Shown piece after piece: positions 1 through 9,700 of a stretch of DNA of 64,000 nucleotides. The notes beneath the pieces are model-generated. The model searched no databases and was not told where the DNA came from. It saw only the letters and a list, made by a program, of their open reading frames with translations. The stretch covers positions 1 to 64,000 of the forward strand of contig CAVTFT010000011.1 in NCBI GenBank assembly GCA_963734085.1, given 5' to 3'. This stretch comes from CAIWHR01 sp963734085 (GTDB lineage Bacteria > Pseudomonadota > Gammaproteobacteria > Burkholderiales > Casimicrobiaceae). Both the position numbers and the translations under genes were made by a program. Numbering within the stretch: the first letter of the stretch is position 1; each line of letters begins with the position of its first letter.

Positions 1-110
1 ATGCAGCTCGGTTGCTGCCTTGTTGGCGCGCGCCGGCACGGCGCAGCGGCCTGAGGGACCGCGCCTCCAGCGCGTCGATCGCGCGTCCCAGATCGGCGAG
101 CGCGCGACCG
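1..110. other. Left-edge stretch downstream of the narK fusion, no gene recognised
   Basis: Sequence after the stop codon of the fused narK. On the minus strand an open frame starting inside the 3' end of narK continues to the window edge with an alanine- and arginine-rich translation. It could be the start of the next gene of the nar cluster, for example a molybdenum-cofactor gene, but too little is visible to recognise any family. Confidence 0.3.
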
Positions 111-2828
111 TCAGCACGCCACCTCGGCGTCGCGGCGCGCATACCAGCGCCAGGTCCCCAGCACACAGGAGAGGTAGAACACGCTGAAGAAGATCAGTGC
201 CCCCTCGGGGCTGCCGGTCAGCTTGATCGAGGTGCCGTAGGCGATCGGAATGAACGCGAGGCCGAGCGCCGCGACGGCCGAGCTGAAGCCCAGCGTCGCC
301 GCGCCCTCGGTCGCGCCGAGCCGGCGGGCCGCCTCCAGCGCTTCCTTGTCGTTCGGGTCCTTGACCTCGCGCTCGCGTAGCGTACGAAAGATGATCGGGA
401 TCATGCGGAACGTCGAGCCGTTGCCCACGCCCGCCGCGATGAACATTGCGATGAAGGCGAGCGTGAACCCCATGAGGCTGCCGCCACCGCTCCCGCCAGG
501 CAGGAAGAATGCCGCGGCGAGCGGCGCGATCGCCATCACGACGAACACCCAGACCGTAATCATGGCCCCGCCCACGCGGTCGGCGAGCCAGCCGCCGATC
601 GGGCGCGCCAGCGCCCCAAGCAGCGGTCCGACGAACGCGATGCTGAACGCATCGACGGCCGGGAATTGAGTATCGACCAGCATCGGGAAGCCCGCTGCCA
701 GCCCGATGAAGGAGCCGAAGGTGCCGAGGTAGAGCCAGCTCATCCGCCACTGCTGCTTGTTGCGGACGATCGCCACCTGTTCAGCGAAGCCGGCACGCAC
801 GCTCGCGATGTTGTCCATGCCGAACCACGCTGCGAGCGCGGAGAGCACGATCAGCGGCACCCAGATGAAGCCGGCGTTCTGCACCCAAACCGACATCGTC
901 GCGCCCGCGACCTCGCGGGTCTGCGGGCTGCCGCCCATGATCAGCAAAGCGCCACCATACATGGCGAGCGGCGCGATGAGCTGCGCCAGCCCGACGCCCA
1001 GGTTGCCCATTCCCGCGTTCGCGCCGAGCGCCGTGCCCTGCAGCCGCTTCGGATAGAGAAAGCTGATATGCGCCATCGACGACGAGAAGTTGCCTGCGCC
1101 CAGGCCGCACAGCAGCGCGATCGCGGCGAACACGGCGTAGTTGGTGCTGGGGTCCTGCACGGCGAAGCCGATCCATAGCGTCGGCAGCAGGAGCATCGTC
1201 GTGCTCCACACGGTCCAGTTGCGCCCGCCGAAGATGGGTACGACGAACGAATACAGCGCGCGGAACACCGCGCCCGAGAGTCCGGGCAGCGCCGCCAGCC
1301 AGAACAGCTGGTTGGTCGTGAACTTGAACCCGATGCGCGGCAGCTCGACCACGATGACGCTCCACACGACCCAGACCGCGAACGCGAGCAGCAGCGCGGG
1401 CATCGACACCATCAGGTTGCGGTGGGCGATGCGCCGACCGGTCGTCGCCCAGAAGGCCTCGTCGTCCGGCCGCCAGTCGACGAGCACGTGACGGCGGCGG
1501 CGGCGGGGCTCGATGAGCTCGGCGCCGGCCAGAGCCGCGCGGGCGTCGGCGTGCTGCGCCAGGATCCCTTCGCGCTCGTTGCGCTCCGCGACCCACATCC
1601 AGATCATCGTGACGACGATCACGAGGGTCATCAGCATGAAGCAGCTGCTGCGCACCCCGATCACGTCGGCGGCGATGCCGAACATGATCGGCAGCGTGAA
1701 CCCGCCCAGGCCGCCGATGACGCCGACGATGCCGCCGACCACGCCCATCTGCGTCGGGTAGTGGTCCGCCAGGCTGCGGTAGACGCTGGCCTTGCCGAAG
1801 CCCTGCGCCAGGCCAACGATGAAGATCAGGACGGTGAACATCGTCAAACCCACGCCGATGTCGACGGCGACGTCGCCCTTGATCGCGTGGACGATCATCG
1901 TCGTGGGCGGATAGCTCAGCAGGAACATGCAGGCGAGACTGATCCACATCACCCACCAGGTGACGGTGTTGCCGCCCCACTTGTCGGAAGCCCAGCCGCC
2001 CAGCGCCCGGATCCCTCCGGAGGGCAGGTCGAACACGATGGTCAGGAACGCGGCGGTGGCGAGCGGCAGCCCGTATTGGCCGACGTAATACTTGGGTAGC
2101 CACAGCGCCATCGCCACGAACGCGCCGAACACAAAGTAGTAGGCGAGCCCGAAGCGCCAGACACGAAGATCGAGCAGCGGCAGCAGCTGTTCGGCCAGCG
2201 AAGCGTGACGGCGGGCCGCCGCGTCCTTCCGGTGCAGCGGATCCTCGGAGGTCAGGAACCAGAACAGCACGGCCATCACCAGCATGGCGACCGCGTAGAC
2301 CTTCGGGACGGCGCGCCATGAGGCCGTCGCGGAAGCCGCGATGATCAGCGGGGCGATGAATTTGGTGAGCGAGGAGCCCGCGTTGCCGGCGCCGAAGATG
2401 CCCATCGCCGTACCCTGCCGTTCCTTGCTGAACCAGGCCGACGTGTAGGCGATGCCGACCGCGAACGAGCCGCCGGCCATCCCGATGAAGAGTCCGAGCG
2501 CCAGGTACTGCCAGTACTCGGTCGCGTAGGACAGTATCCAGGTGGGGATCACGACCGTGAGCATCTGCAGGAAGTACACAATCCGCCCGCCATAGCGGTC
2601 GGTGAGGATGCCGAGCGGCAGGCGCACGAGCGAGCCCGTCAGGATGGGGGTCGCGACCAGCAGGCCGAACTCGGTCTCGTTGAGGTTGAGTTCGGCCTTG
2701 ATCTTGATCCCGATGACGGAGAACATCACCCAGACGGCGAAGTTCACCGCGAAGGCGAGCGTGCTCATCGACAGCGCCGCGATCTGTTCGCGGCTGACGC
2801 CCGGCTTGGCGGCGGTGATTGTCGTCAC
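111..2828 (-). CDS. narK: Fused double nitrate/nitrite transporter (NarK1-NarK2 type)
   Basis: Two complete NarK-family major-facilitator units lie in one 905-residue chain, predicted to cross the inner membrane about 24 times and to carry nitrate in and nitrite out. Unit 1 (about residues 1-430) has the glycine-rich nitrate signature GAGNAGSSLTKF. Unit 2 follows an arginine-rich linker and a DWRPDDEAFWATTG segment and has GMGNLGVGLAQL. The DWRP segment also occurs at the N-terminus of the separate NarK at 10668-12329, so unit 2 is the sister of that protein. A GTG start at 2828 is preferred because GGGGAG lies seven bases upstream and the first helix follows soon after; the frame stays open further upstream but there opposes ppiC coding sequence. 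It is the last gene of the nar cluster, 95 bp after ppiC. Fused NarK proteins are known from denitrifiers such as Paracoccus. Confidence 0.93.
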   Translation of the reverse strand: MTTITAAKPGVSREQIAALSMSTLAFAVNFAVWVMFSVIGIKIKAELNLNETEFGLLVATPILTGSLVRLPLGILTDRYGGRIVYFLQMLTVVIPTWILSYATEYWQYLALGLFIGMAGGSFAVGIAYTSAWFSKERQGTAMGIFGAGNAGSSLTKFIAPLIIAASATASWRAVPKVYAVAMLVMAVLFWFLTSEDPLHRKDAAARRHASLAEQLLPLLDLRVWRFGLAYYFVFGAFVAMALWLPKYYVGQYGLPLATAAFLTIVFDLPSGGIRALGGWASDKWGGNTVTWWVMWISLACMFLLSYPPTTMIVHAIKGDVAVDIGVGLTMFTVLIFIVGLAQGFGKASVYRSLADHYPTQMGVVGGIVGVIGGLGGFTLPIMFGIAADVIGVRSSCFMLMTLVIVVTMIWMWVAERNEREGILAQHADARAALAGAELIEPRRRRRHVLVDWRPDDEAFWATTGRRIAHRNLMVSMPALLLAFAVWVVWSVIVVELPRIGFKFTTNQLFWLAALPGLSGAVFRALYSFVVPIFGGRNWTVWSTTMLLLPTLWIGFAVQDPSTNYAVFAAIALLCGLGAGNFSSSMAHISFLYPKRLQGTALGANAGMGNLGVGLAQLIAPLAMYGGALLIMGGSPQTREVAGATMSVWVQNAGFIWVPLIVLSALAAWFGMDNIASVRAGFAEQVAIVRNKQQWRMSWLYLGTFGSFIGLAAGFPMLVDTQFPAVDAFSIAFVGPLLGALARPIGGWLADRVGGAMITVWVFVVMAIAPLAAAFFLPGGSGGGSLMGFTLAFIAMFIAAGVGNGSTFRMIPIIFRTLREREVKDPNDKEALEAARRLGATEGAATLGFSSAVAALGLAFIPIAYGTSIKLTGSPEGALIFFSVFYLSCVLGTWRWYARRDAEVAC

Positions 2829-2923
2829 TTCGGTTCTCCCCTGATCGAATCGAGACTGCGCGGACGGGCCACGCGCCATTCGTATAGTCTTCGGCCGCAA
2901 GACCCGAAATCGACTGCTCGGTG

Positions 2924-3709
2924 CTACTGCACAAGCGGCGTTGTGGTGCCCTCGAGATCGATGCCCTCGATCGCCGCCGCACCGGCGAGCAGCTGCAGAT
3001 ACTGGCGCAATGCCGTGACGAAGCCCTGCTGGCGCAGCGAATTTGCGACGCTGCCCCGAACGGCGTCGAACTCGGGCGTCACGCCCGGCTCGCGCGCCTG
3101 CACCTCGACCACGTGCAGGCCGAAGCGGCTGTGCACGAGCCGCGGCAGCACGCCGATCTCGGCCTTGCCGAAGATCTCGCGCGCGAACTCCGGCGCGCAG
3201 TCGTCCGCGGTCAACGCGCCCAGGTCCCCCCCTTCGGCCCCGCTGGGGCAGTTGGATAGCGTGCGCGCAGCGTCGGCAAAACCGTCGCCCACCTTGCCGT
3301 CGTGGCAACGTACGTCGAGCAGCGTGGCCTCGGCGCGCTTGCGCAGCGCGACGACGTCCACGCCCGGTGTCACGGCAAACAGGATGTGACGAACGCGTGC
3401 GCGTTCGCCCGTCGCGAACTTGCCCGTATGCGCCGCGTAGTGCCTGCGGCACGCCTCGGCGGACGGTTCGGGGACGTTGAGCGCGCGTTCGAGCAGCGTA
3501 TCGATCGCCGTCGTCGCGGCTTCGCTGATCGCGCCGTCGATTCCGGGCGTGTCATCGGGAGCAAGGAGGCCTTCGCGCTGCGCCGCCTGTCGCAACAGTT
3601 CGGTGCACGCGCGCTGGCGCAATGCCCCCGGTGCGATGGTCTCGCCAGGCGCGTGCAGCGCCACGCCGTTGACGCGGGCAACTGCGAGGGTGTGGGCGAA
3701 TGCGGACAT
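2924..3709 (-). CDS. PpiC-type peptidyl-prolyl cis-trans isomerase of the nar operon
   Basis: A 261-residue protein with a parvulin (rotamase) domain in its C-terminal half, recognisable from RARVRHILFAV, GGDLGAL and the RFGLHVVEV strand near the end. The N-terminal half is a helical region like that of SurA/NifM-type isomerases. There is no signal peptide, so it should act in the cytoplasm. It begins 13 bp after narI and reads in the same direction, a position that PpiC-type proteins often hold in proteobacterial nar operons. The likely job is folding or maturation of nitrate reductase subunits. That role is an inference from position; the fold assignment is firm. Confidence 0.88.
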   Translation of the reverse strand: MSAFAHTLAVARVNGVALHAPGETIAPGALRQRACTELLRQAAQREGLLAPDDTPGIDGAISEAATTAIDTLLERALNVPEPSAEACRRHYAAHTGKFATGERARVRHILFAVTPGVDVVALRKRAEATLLDVRCHDGKVGDGFADAARTLSNCPSGAEGGDLGALTADDCAPEFAREIFGKAEIGVLPRLVHSRFGLHVVEVQAREPGVTPEFDAVRGSVANSLRQQGFVTALRQYLQLLAGAAAIEGIDLEGTTTPLVQ

Positions 3710-3722
3710 GATCGAGCGCCCT

Positions 3723-4457
3723 TCAAGCGCCGGCGCCGGGGTGCCCCGGCAGGTTGCGGCCGGCGGGCACGTTCAGGCGCCGGCTGCGCACGACCTGATA
3801 CGGGCGCAGCAGATAGACCAGCGACGCGAACCCGCTCCACACATGCACGAGGCGGCTGAACGGGAGCAGCAGGAATATCGTCATGCCGAGCAACATGTGC
3901 ACCTTGAATGGCCAGGCCACCGCCGCCAGCGCGTCGGGATCGGGGTGCAGCGTTGCAATGCCCTGCAGATAGCTCGCCAGGATCAGCATCGTGCCCGCGT
4001 CATGGCGATGCTCCCACGACAGCGGCAATGTGATGAGGCCCAGGCAGAGCTGGACCCACAGGATCACGAGGATCGCGAGGTCCGTGCGGTGGCTGGTCAG
4101 CCGGATGCGCGGGTCGAAGATGCGCCGGTGCAGGAGCAGCGTCAGGCCGACGAAGCAGATCGCGCCCGCCACGCCGCCGGCGACGACCGCCAGCATCTGT
4201 TTCTGCGGCGCGCTGATGAACGGCTCGTACATCCAGTGCGGCGTGAGCTGCCCGAACAGGTGCCCGAAGAACAGGAACAGGATGCCGACGTGGAACAGGT
4301 TGCTGCCCCACCGCAGCGTCCCGGTGCGCAGCATCTGCGACGAGTCGCTCTTCCACGTGTACTGGTCGCGGTCGAACCGGGCGAGGCTGCCCATCAGGAA
4401 CACGGCGAGGCACACGTACGGATAGACGACGAAGGCGAGATTGTGGAGATAACTCAT
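3723..4457 (-). CDS. narI: Respiratory nitrate reductase gamma subunit (cytochrome b)
   Basis: A 244-residue integral membrane protein with about five helices. It holds two b hemes, oxidises quinol at the periplasmic side and passes electrons to NarH. Candidate heme-ligand histidines sit in NLFHVGILFLFFGHLFG and in FKVHMLLGMTIF...RLVHVW, matching the NarI pattern. The ATG at 4457 overlaps the narJ stop (ATGA at 4454-4457) and is preferred over a longer frame that starts inside narJ. The order narG-H-J-I is the standard one. Confidence 0.96.
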   Translation of the reverse strand: MSYLHNLAFVVYPYVCLAVFLMGSLARFDRDQYTWKSDSSQMLRTGTLRWGSNLFHVGILFLFFGHLFGQLTPHWMYEPFISAPQKQMLAVVAGGVAGAICFVGLTLLLHRRIFDPRIRLTSHRTDLAILVILWVQLCLGLITLPLSWEHRHDAGTMLILASYLQGIATLHPDPDALAAVAWPFKVHMLLGMTIFLLLPFSRLVHVWSGFASLVYLLRPYQVVRSRRLNVPAGRNLPGHPGAGA

Positions 4458-5194
4458 GGTTGGACCCTCACGCTTGCGACTGGCGCCGCGGCGGTGTTCG
4501 CGGCCGCTGCCGGCTGCGACTTCCTGTGAATCACCTGGATCGGTTGCGGCGTGCCCGGACGCGCCTGCCCCTTCGACGAGCAGCCGTCGAATACCGGCGG
4601 CTCGGCCCACGTTTCGTCGAGCGGTTCCTCGGCGTCCGCGGCGACCGGCTGCGCCTTCTCGCCCGCGAGCTCCAGCAGCGCGCCCAGCACGCTCGCGTAC
4701 GCGCTCTCGCGCTTCTGGAGAGCGCCGAAGATCGCGTTGAGGATGTGCGCCATTTCGCCGAGGAATGCCTTCGCCTCGCGCGGCGGTTGCGTGGATACGA
4801 ACTCGAGCACGGCCGGCAGGAAGTCGGGCAATTCTCCCGGTGCCAGCAGCAGGCCCGCCTGCTCGTACGTCCGCGCGAGATCGACCATCGCCGGGCCGCG
4901 GTCGCGCGAATCGCCGTGTACGTGCTCGAACAGGTGCAGCGACGTGCCGCGGCCGCGGTCGAACAATTGCACGTATTCGGCCTCGGCATCCAGCGGGTCG
5001 CTGCCGCCCAGCTTTGCAATCAACAGGTCGAGCTCGGCGAGCCGGCCGCCCGGCAGCGCGCGCTCGCGACGAAGGATTTCCAGCATCTCGGGCAAGTGGC
5101 GGCGGACGTCGGCATTAGGGTAGGAGAGCAGGGCGGCCAACACGCGCAGCGTGCCGGGTGCTGCGCCGGGTCGGGACAGCCCGAGCACGCTCAT
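4454..5194 (-). CDS. narJ: Nitrate reductase assembly chaperone NarJ
   Basis: A 246-residue all-helical cytoplasmic protein of the TorD/NarJ family, needed to insert the molybdenum cofactor into NarG and to attach the NarGH pair to NarI. Family-typical stretches include LLSYPNADVRRHLPEML and the VQLFDRGRGTSLHLFEHVHG box. The C-terminus has a glutamine- and alanine-rich tail that overlaps narI. Its ATG overlaps the narH stop by four bases (5191-5194), so translation of H, J and I is probably coupled. Confidence 0.95.
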   Translation of the reverse strand: MSVLGLSRPGAAPGTLRVLAALLSYPNADVRRHLPEMLEILRRERALPGGRLAELDLLIAKLGGSDPLDAEAEYVQLFDRGRGTSLHLFEHVHGDSRDRGPAMVDLARTYEQAGLLLAPGELPDFLPAVLEFVSTQPPREAKAFLGEMAHILNAIFGALQKRESAYASVLGALLELAGEKAQPVAADAEEPLDETWAEPPVFDGCSSKGQARPGTPQPIQVIHRKSQPAAAANTAAAPVASVRVQP

Positions 5195-6714
5195 ACCTTC
5201 GCCTTGATCGGAATCGTGCGCTTCTTCTCGCTGCCGAAGAGGCTCGTCTCGCTGATGCCCTCGGAGCAGCCGTTGCCGAAAGAGAAGCCGCAGCCGCCGC
5301 GCACGTTGAACGCGTTTTCCGCGTATTCGCGATGCGTGGAAGGGATGACGAAACGGTCCTCGTAGTCGGCGATAGCCATCACCTTGTACATGTCCTCCAC
5401 TTCGGCCGGCGTGAGGTCGACCTGCCTCAGCGCGGCCAGGTTGGCTTCGCCGTCCACGTGCTTCGCGCGCTGGTACGCGCGCATCGCGAGCATCCGCTCG
5501 AGCGCGCGGACCACGGGTGCCGTGTCGCCGGCGGTCAGCAGGTTCGCCAGGTACTTGACCGGGATCCGCAGTTGGGTGACGTCAGGAATCTCGCCGTTGG
5601 TGCCGACCTGCGCCGCGTTGGCGGCGGCGGTGATCGGCGACAACGGCGGCACGTACCAGACCATCGGCAGCGTCCGGTACTCCGGATGCAGCGGCAACGC
5701 CACTTTCCAGTCCACCGCCATCCTGTAGACGGGGCTCTTGCGCGCCGCCTCCAGCCAGTTGTCGGGAATGCCGTCGGCGCGTGCCTGCGCGATGACCTTG
5801 GGGTCGTTCGGATCGAGGAAGATCGACAACTGCGCGTTGTACAGGTCGCGGTCCCGCTCCACACTCGCCGCTTCGGCGATGCGGTCAGCGTCGTACAGCA
5901 GCACGCCGAGGTAGCGAATGCGACCCACGCAGGTCTCGGAGCACACGGTGGGCTGCCCCGCCTCGATGCGCGGGTAGCAGAAGATGCACTTCTCGGCCTT
6001 CCCGCTCTTCCAGTTGTAGTAGATTTTCTTGTAGGGGCAGCCGCTCACGCACATGCGCCACCCGCGGCACTTGTCCTGGTCGATCAGCACGATGCCGTCT
6101 TCCTCGCGCTTGTAGATCGAGCCCGACGGGCAGCTCGCGACGCACGACGGGTTGAGGCAGTGCTCGCACAGCCGCGGCAGGTACATCATGAATGTGTTCT
6201 CGAACTCCCCGTAGATGTTCTTCTGGATGTCGTCGAAATTGCGGTCCTTCGAGCGTCCGGCGAACTCGCCGCCGAGAATTTCCTCCCAGTTCGGGCCCCA
6301 GACGATCTTGTCCATCTGCATGCCGGTGATCAGGCTGCGCGGCCGAGCGGTAGGCGCGGCTTTCATTTCCGGCGCCGACTGCAGGTGGTCGTAGTCGAAC
6401 GTGAACGGCTCGTAGTAGTCGTCGATTTCCGGCAGGTTCGGATTGGCGAAGATGCGCATCAGCAGCTTCCACTTCGCGCCCTGGCGGGGCTCGATGCTGC
6501 CGTCCGCCTTGCGCACCCAGCCGCCGTTCCACTTGTCCTGGTTCTCCCATTCCTTGGGATAGCCGATGCCGGGCTTGGTCTCGACGTTGTTGAACCAGGC
6601 GTATTCCATGCCGGGCCGGCTGGTCCAGACGTTCTTGCAGGTGACCGAGCAGGTGTGACAGCCGATGCACTTGTCGAGGTTCAACACCATGCCGATCTGC
6701 GCGCGGATCTTCAT
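5191..6714 (-). CDS. narH: Respiratory nitrate reductase beta subunit (iron-sulfur)
   Basis: A 507-residue iron-sulfur subunit that carries electrons from NarI hemes to NarG. Four cysteine groups are visible: CIGCHTCSVTCKNVW near the N-terminus, CEHCLNPSCVASCP, CRGWRMCVSGCP and CIFCYP...CSETC. The tryptophan in CRGWRMC replaces one cysteine and marks the [3Fe-4S] centre typical of NarH. The start is fixed at 6714 by GGGAGG four bases before the ATG; a longer open frame upstream would be read from the intergenic repeat (6715-6790) and lacks conserved sequence. Confidence 0.97.
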   Translation of the reverse strand: MKIRAQIGMVLNLDKCIGCHTCSVTCKNVWTSRPGMEYAWFNNVETKPGIGYPKEWENQDKWNGGWVRKADGSIEPRQGAKWKLLMRIFANPNLPEIDDYYEPFTFDYDHLQSAPEMKAAPTARPRSLITGMQMDKIVWGPNWEEILGGEFAGRSKDRNFDDIQKNIYGEFENTFMMYLPRLCEHCLNPSCVASCPSGSIYKREEDGIVLIDQDKCRGWRMCVSGCPYKKIYYNWKSGKAEKCIFCYPRIEAGQPTVCSETCVGRIRYLGVLLYDADRIAEAASVERDRDLYNAQLSIFLDPNDPKVIAQARADGIPDNWLEAARKSPVYRMAVDWKVALPLHPEYRTLPMVWYVPPLSPITAAANAAQVGTNGEIPDVTQLRIPVKYLANLLTAGDTAPVVRALERMLAMRAYQRAKHVDGEANLAALRQVDLTPAEVEDMYKVMAIADYEDRFVIPSTHREYAENAFNVRGGCGFSFGNGCSEGISETSLFGSEKKRTIPIKAKV

Positions 6715-6790
6715 AGGGCCTCCCGCCGGGCCGTCCCAAGGGAGGCCAGCGCCCCCTCTGGGGGCAGCGAACGAATGTGAGCGTGGGGGT
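6715..6790. repeat. GC-rich dispersed intergenic repeat, copy between narG and narH
   Basis: The whole narG-narH gap is one copy of a repeat that recurs at 31878-31965, 38513-38765 and 63486-63655. Shared blocks on the plus strand are a cggccc-type box, a ccttggga/cccaaggg box, a palindrome of five C and five G (ccccctctggggg) and an agcgtggggg end. In this copy the element reaches the narH ATG and includes its ribosome binding site. It holds no gene. Confidence 0.8.
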
Positions 6791-9700
6791 TCATACGCTT
6801 TCTCCATGCGCCTGAGTGGGACGGATGAGCTCCTGGCCCACCGGAGTGTCCAGCCAGTCGACCTTGGCCATCTTGCGCACGACGACGAACTCGTCGCGAT
6901 TGGTGCCGATCGTCCCGTAGTAATTGAAGCCGTAGCTGAACTGCGCGTAGCCGCCGATCATGTGCGTCGGCTTCAGCACGATGCGCGTCACCGAATTGTG
7001 GATGCCGCCGCGCACACCGGTGATCTCCGACCCCGGGGTGTTCACGATTTTTTCCTGCGCGTGGTACATCATCACCATGCCGGGTCTGACCCGCTGGCTG
7101 ACGACGGCGCGTGCCGCGATCGCGCCGTTGATGTTGAAGAGCTCGATCCAGTCGTTGTCGACGATGCCTGCGCGCTTCGCATCGTCCTCGGAGAGCCAGA
7201 TGCACGGGCCGCCGCGGCTCAACGTGAGCATGATCAGGTTGTCGGTGTACGTGGAGTGGATTCCCCACTTCTGGTGCGGCGTGATGAAGTTGAGCAGGAT
7301 CTCGGGGTTGCCGTTGCTCTTCAGGTTGTGGATGCCGGCGGTGGTCTTGAGGTCCACCGGTGGGCGGTAGCTCGAAAAACCCTCGCCGAAGGCGCGCATC
7401 CACGGATGGTCCATGTAGAACTGCTGGCGTCCGGTGAGCGTGCGCCACGGGATCAGCTCGTGCACGTTGGTGTAGCCGGCGTTGTACGACACGCTCTCGC
7501 TCTCGATGCCGCTCCACGTGGGCGAGCTGATGATCTTGCGCGGCTGCGCCTGGATGTCGCGGAAGCGGATCTTCTCGTCCTCGCGGTACTGCGCCAGGTG
7601 CGCGTGCTCGCGTCCCGTCTGCTTAGACAGCGCTTCCCACGCCTTGACGGCGACGTGGCCGTTGGTCTCCGGCGCGAGTTGCAGGATCACCTCGCAGGCG
7701 TCGATGTCGGTCTCGATGCGCGGCATCCCGCGGGTCGCGCCTTCCGCGTTGACGACGCCGTTCAGCTCGCCCAACTGCTTCACTTCGGTCTGCGTGTTCC
7801 AGGCGATGCCCTTGCCGGCGTTGCCGACCTTGTTCATCAAGGGCCCGAGCGCGGTGAAGCGCTTGTGGACGTTCGGATAGTCGCGCTCGACGACCGCGAT
7901 CTGCGGCGCCGTCTTGCCCGGAATGAGGTCGACCTCGCCGCGCTTCCACTCCTTCACGTCGAGCGGCTGGGCGAGCTCGGCCGGGCTGTCATGCATGAGC
8001 GGCGTCAGCACGATCTCGCGTTCCACGCCGAGGTGGCCCACACAGATCTCGCTGAATTTCTTCGCGAAGCCCTTGTAGATGTCCCAGTCGCTGCGCGATT
8101 GCCACGCCGGATCGACCGCAGTCGACAGCGGATGGATGAACGGGTGCATGTCGCTGGTGTTGAGATCGTTCTTCTCGTACCAGGTCGCCGTCGGCAGCAC
8201 GATGTCCGAGTAGAGGCACGTCGTGCTCATCCGGAAGTCCAGCGTCACGAGCAGGTCGAGCTTGCCCTCTGGCGCCTTGTCGTGCCAGACCACCTCCTCC
8301 GGCTTCGTTTCCTGCGGTCCGAGGTCCTTGCCTTGCACGCCATTGCTGGTGCCGAGCAGATGCTTCAGGAAGTACTCGTGACCCTTGCCGCTCGAGCCCA
8401 GCAGGTTCGAGCGCCACACGAAGAGGTTGCGCGGCCAGTTGTTCGGATGATCCGGATCCTCGCAGCTCATCTTCAGCGTGCCATCCTTCAGCGCCTTGAC
8501 CGCGTACTCCTTCGGATCGGCGCCCGCGGCCTGCGCGTCGCGCACGACCTGCAGCGGATTGGTCTGAAGCTGCGGTGCGGAGGGCAGCCAGCCCATGCGC
8601 TCGGCACGCACGTTGTAGTCGATCATGCTGCCGCCGTAGACCTTGGCGTCGGCGAGCGGCGAGATCACCTCGTCCATCTTCAGCTTCTCGTAGCGCCACT
8701 GGTCGGTGTGCGCGTAGAAGAAACTCGTGCTGTTCTGCTGGCGCGGCGGCCGGATCCAGTCGAGCGCGAACGCCAGCGCCGTCCAGCCGGTCTGCGGCCG
8801 CAGCTTCTCCTGCCCGACGTAGTGCGCCCAGCCGCCGCCGCTTTTCCCGATGCAGCCGCACATCATCAGCATGTTGATGATGCCGCGGTAGTTCATGTCG
8901 CAGTGGTACCAGTGGTTCATTGCCGCGCCGATGATCACCATCGAACGGCCTTGCGTCTTGTGCGCGTTTTCGGCGAACTGGCGCGCCACCGTGATCACCT
9001 GTGCGCGCGGCGTGCCGGTGATGCGCTCCTGCCAGGCCGGCGTGTACGGCGTGTCGTCGTCGAAGTTTTTCGCTGCGAGCTCGCCCGGCAGCCCGCGCGC
9101 GATGCCGTAGTTCGCGACCTGAAGATCGAATACCGTGGCAACCAGCGCCTCGCGCTTGTCGCCTTCGTCGCCGAGCGCGATACGCCGTACCGGCACCGTG
9201 CGCACCAGCACGTCCGGGCTGTCGCCTGTCAGTGCGCTGTTCGGGAAGTGCTCGCTGACGATGCCGCCGAAATAGGGGAAGCCCACCTTCGCGGTTTCCC
9301 TGCTCGGGCTCGCGCCTTCGAGCACCGACAACTTGAGCCTCACGTCATGGCCGTGGCGCGCCTCCTTCGCCTCGAGATTCCACTGACCCTGGTCGGCGCG
9401 CCCGTCCGGGCCCCAGCGAAAGCCGATCGCGCCGTTGGGCAGCACTATCGTGCCGGTCTCGTCGAACGCGACGGTCTTCCACTCCGGATTGTTGGCCTGG
9501 CCGAGCTTGCCGTTGAAATCCGACGCGCGGACGTAGCGATCGGGCACCATCACGACTTCGCCGCCTGGCAGCGTGTGCTCCTTCAGCATCACCAGCATCG
9601 GCATGTCGGTGTAGCGCCGGACGTAGTCGTCGAAGTACGCGCTACGCTCCTTGCCTTCACCGGGGAAGTAGAACTCCTTCAGGATCACGTGGCCCATCGC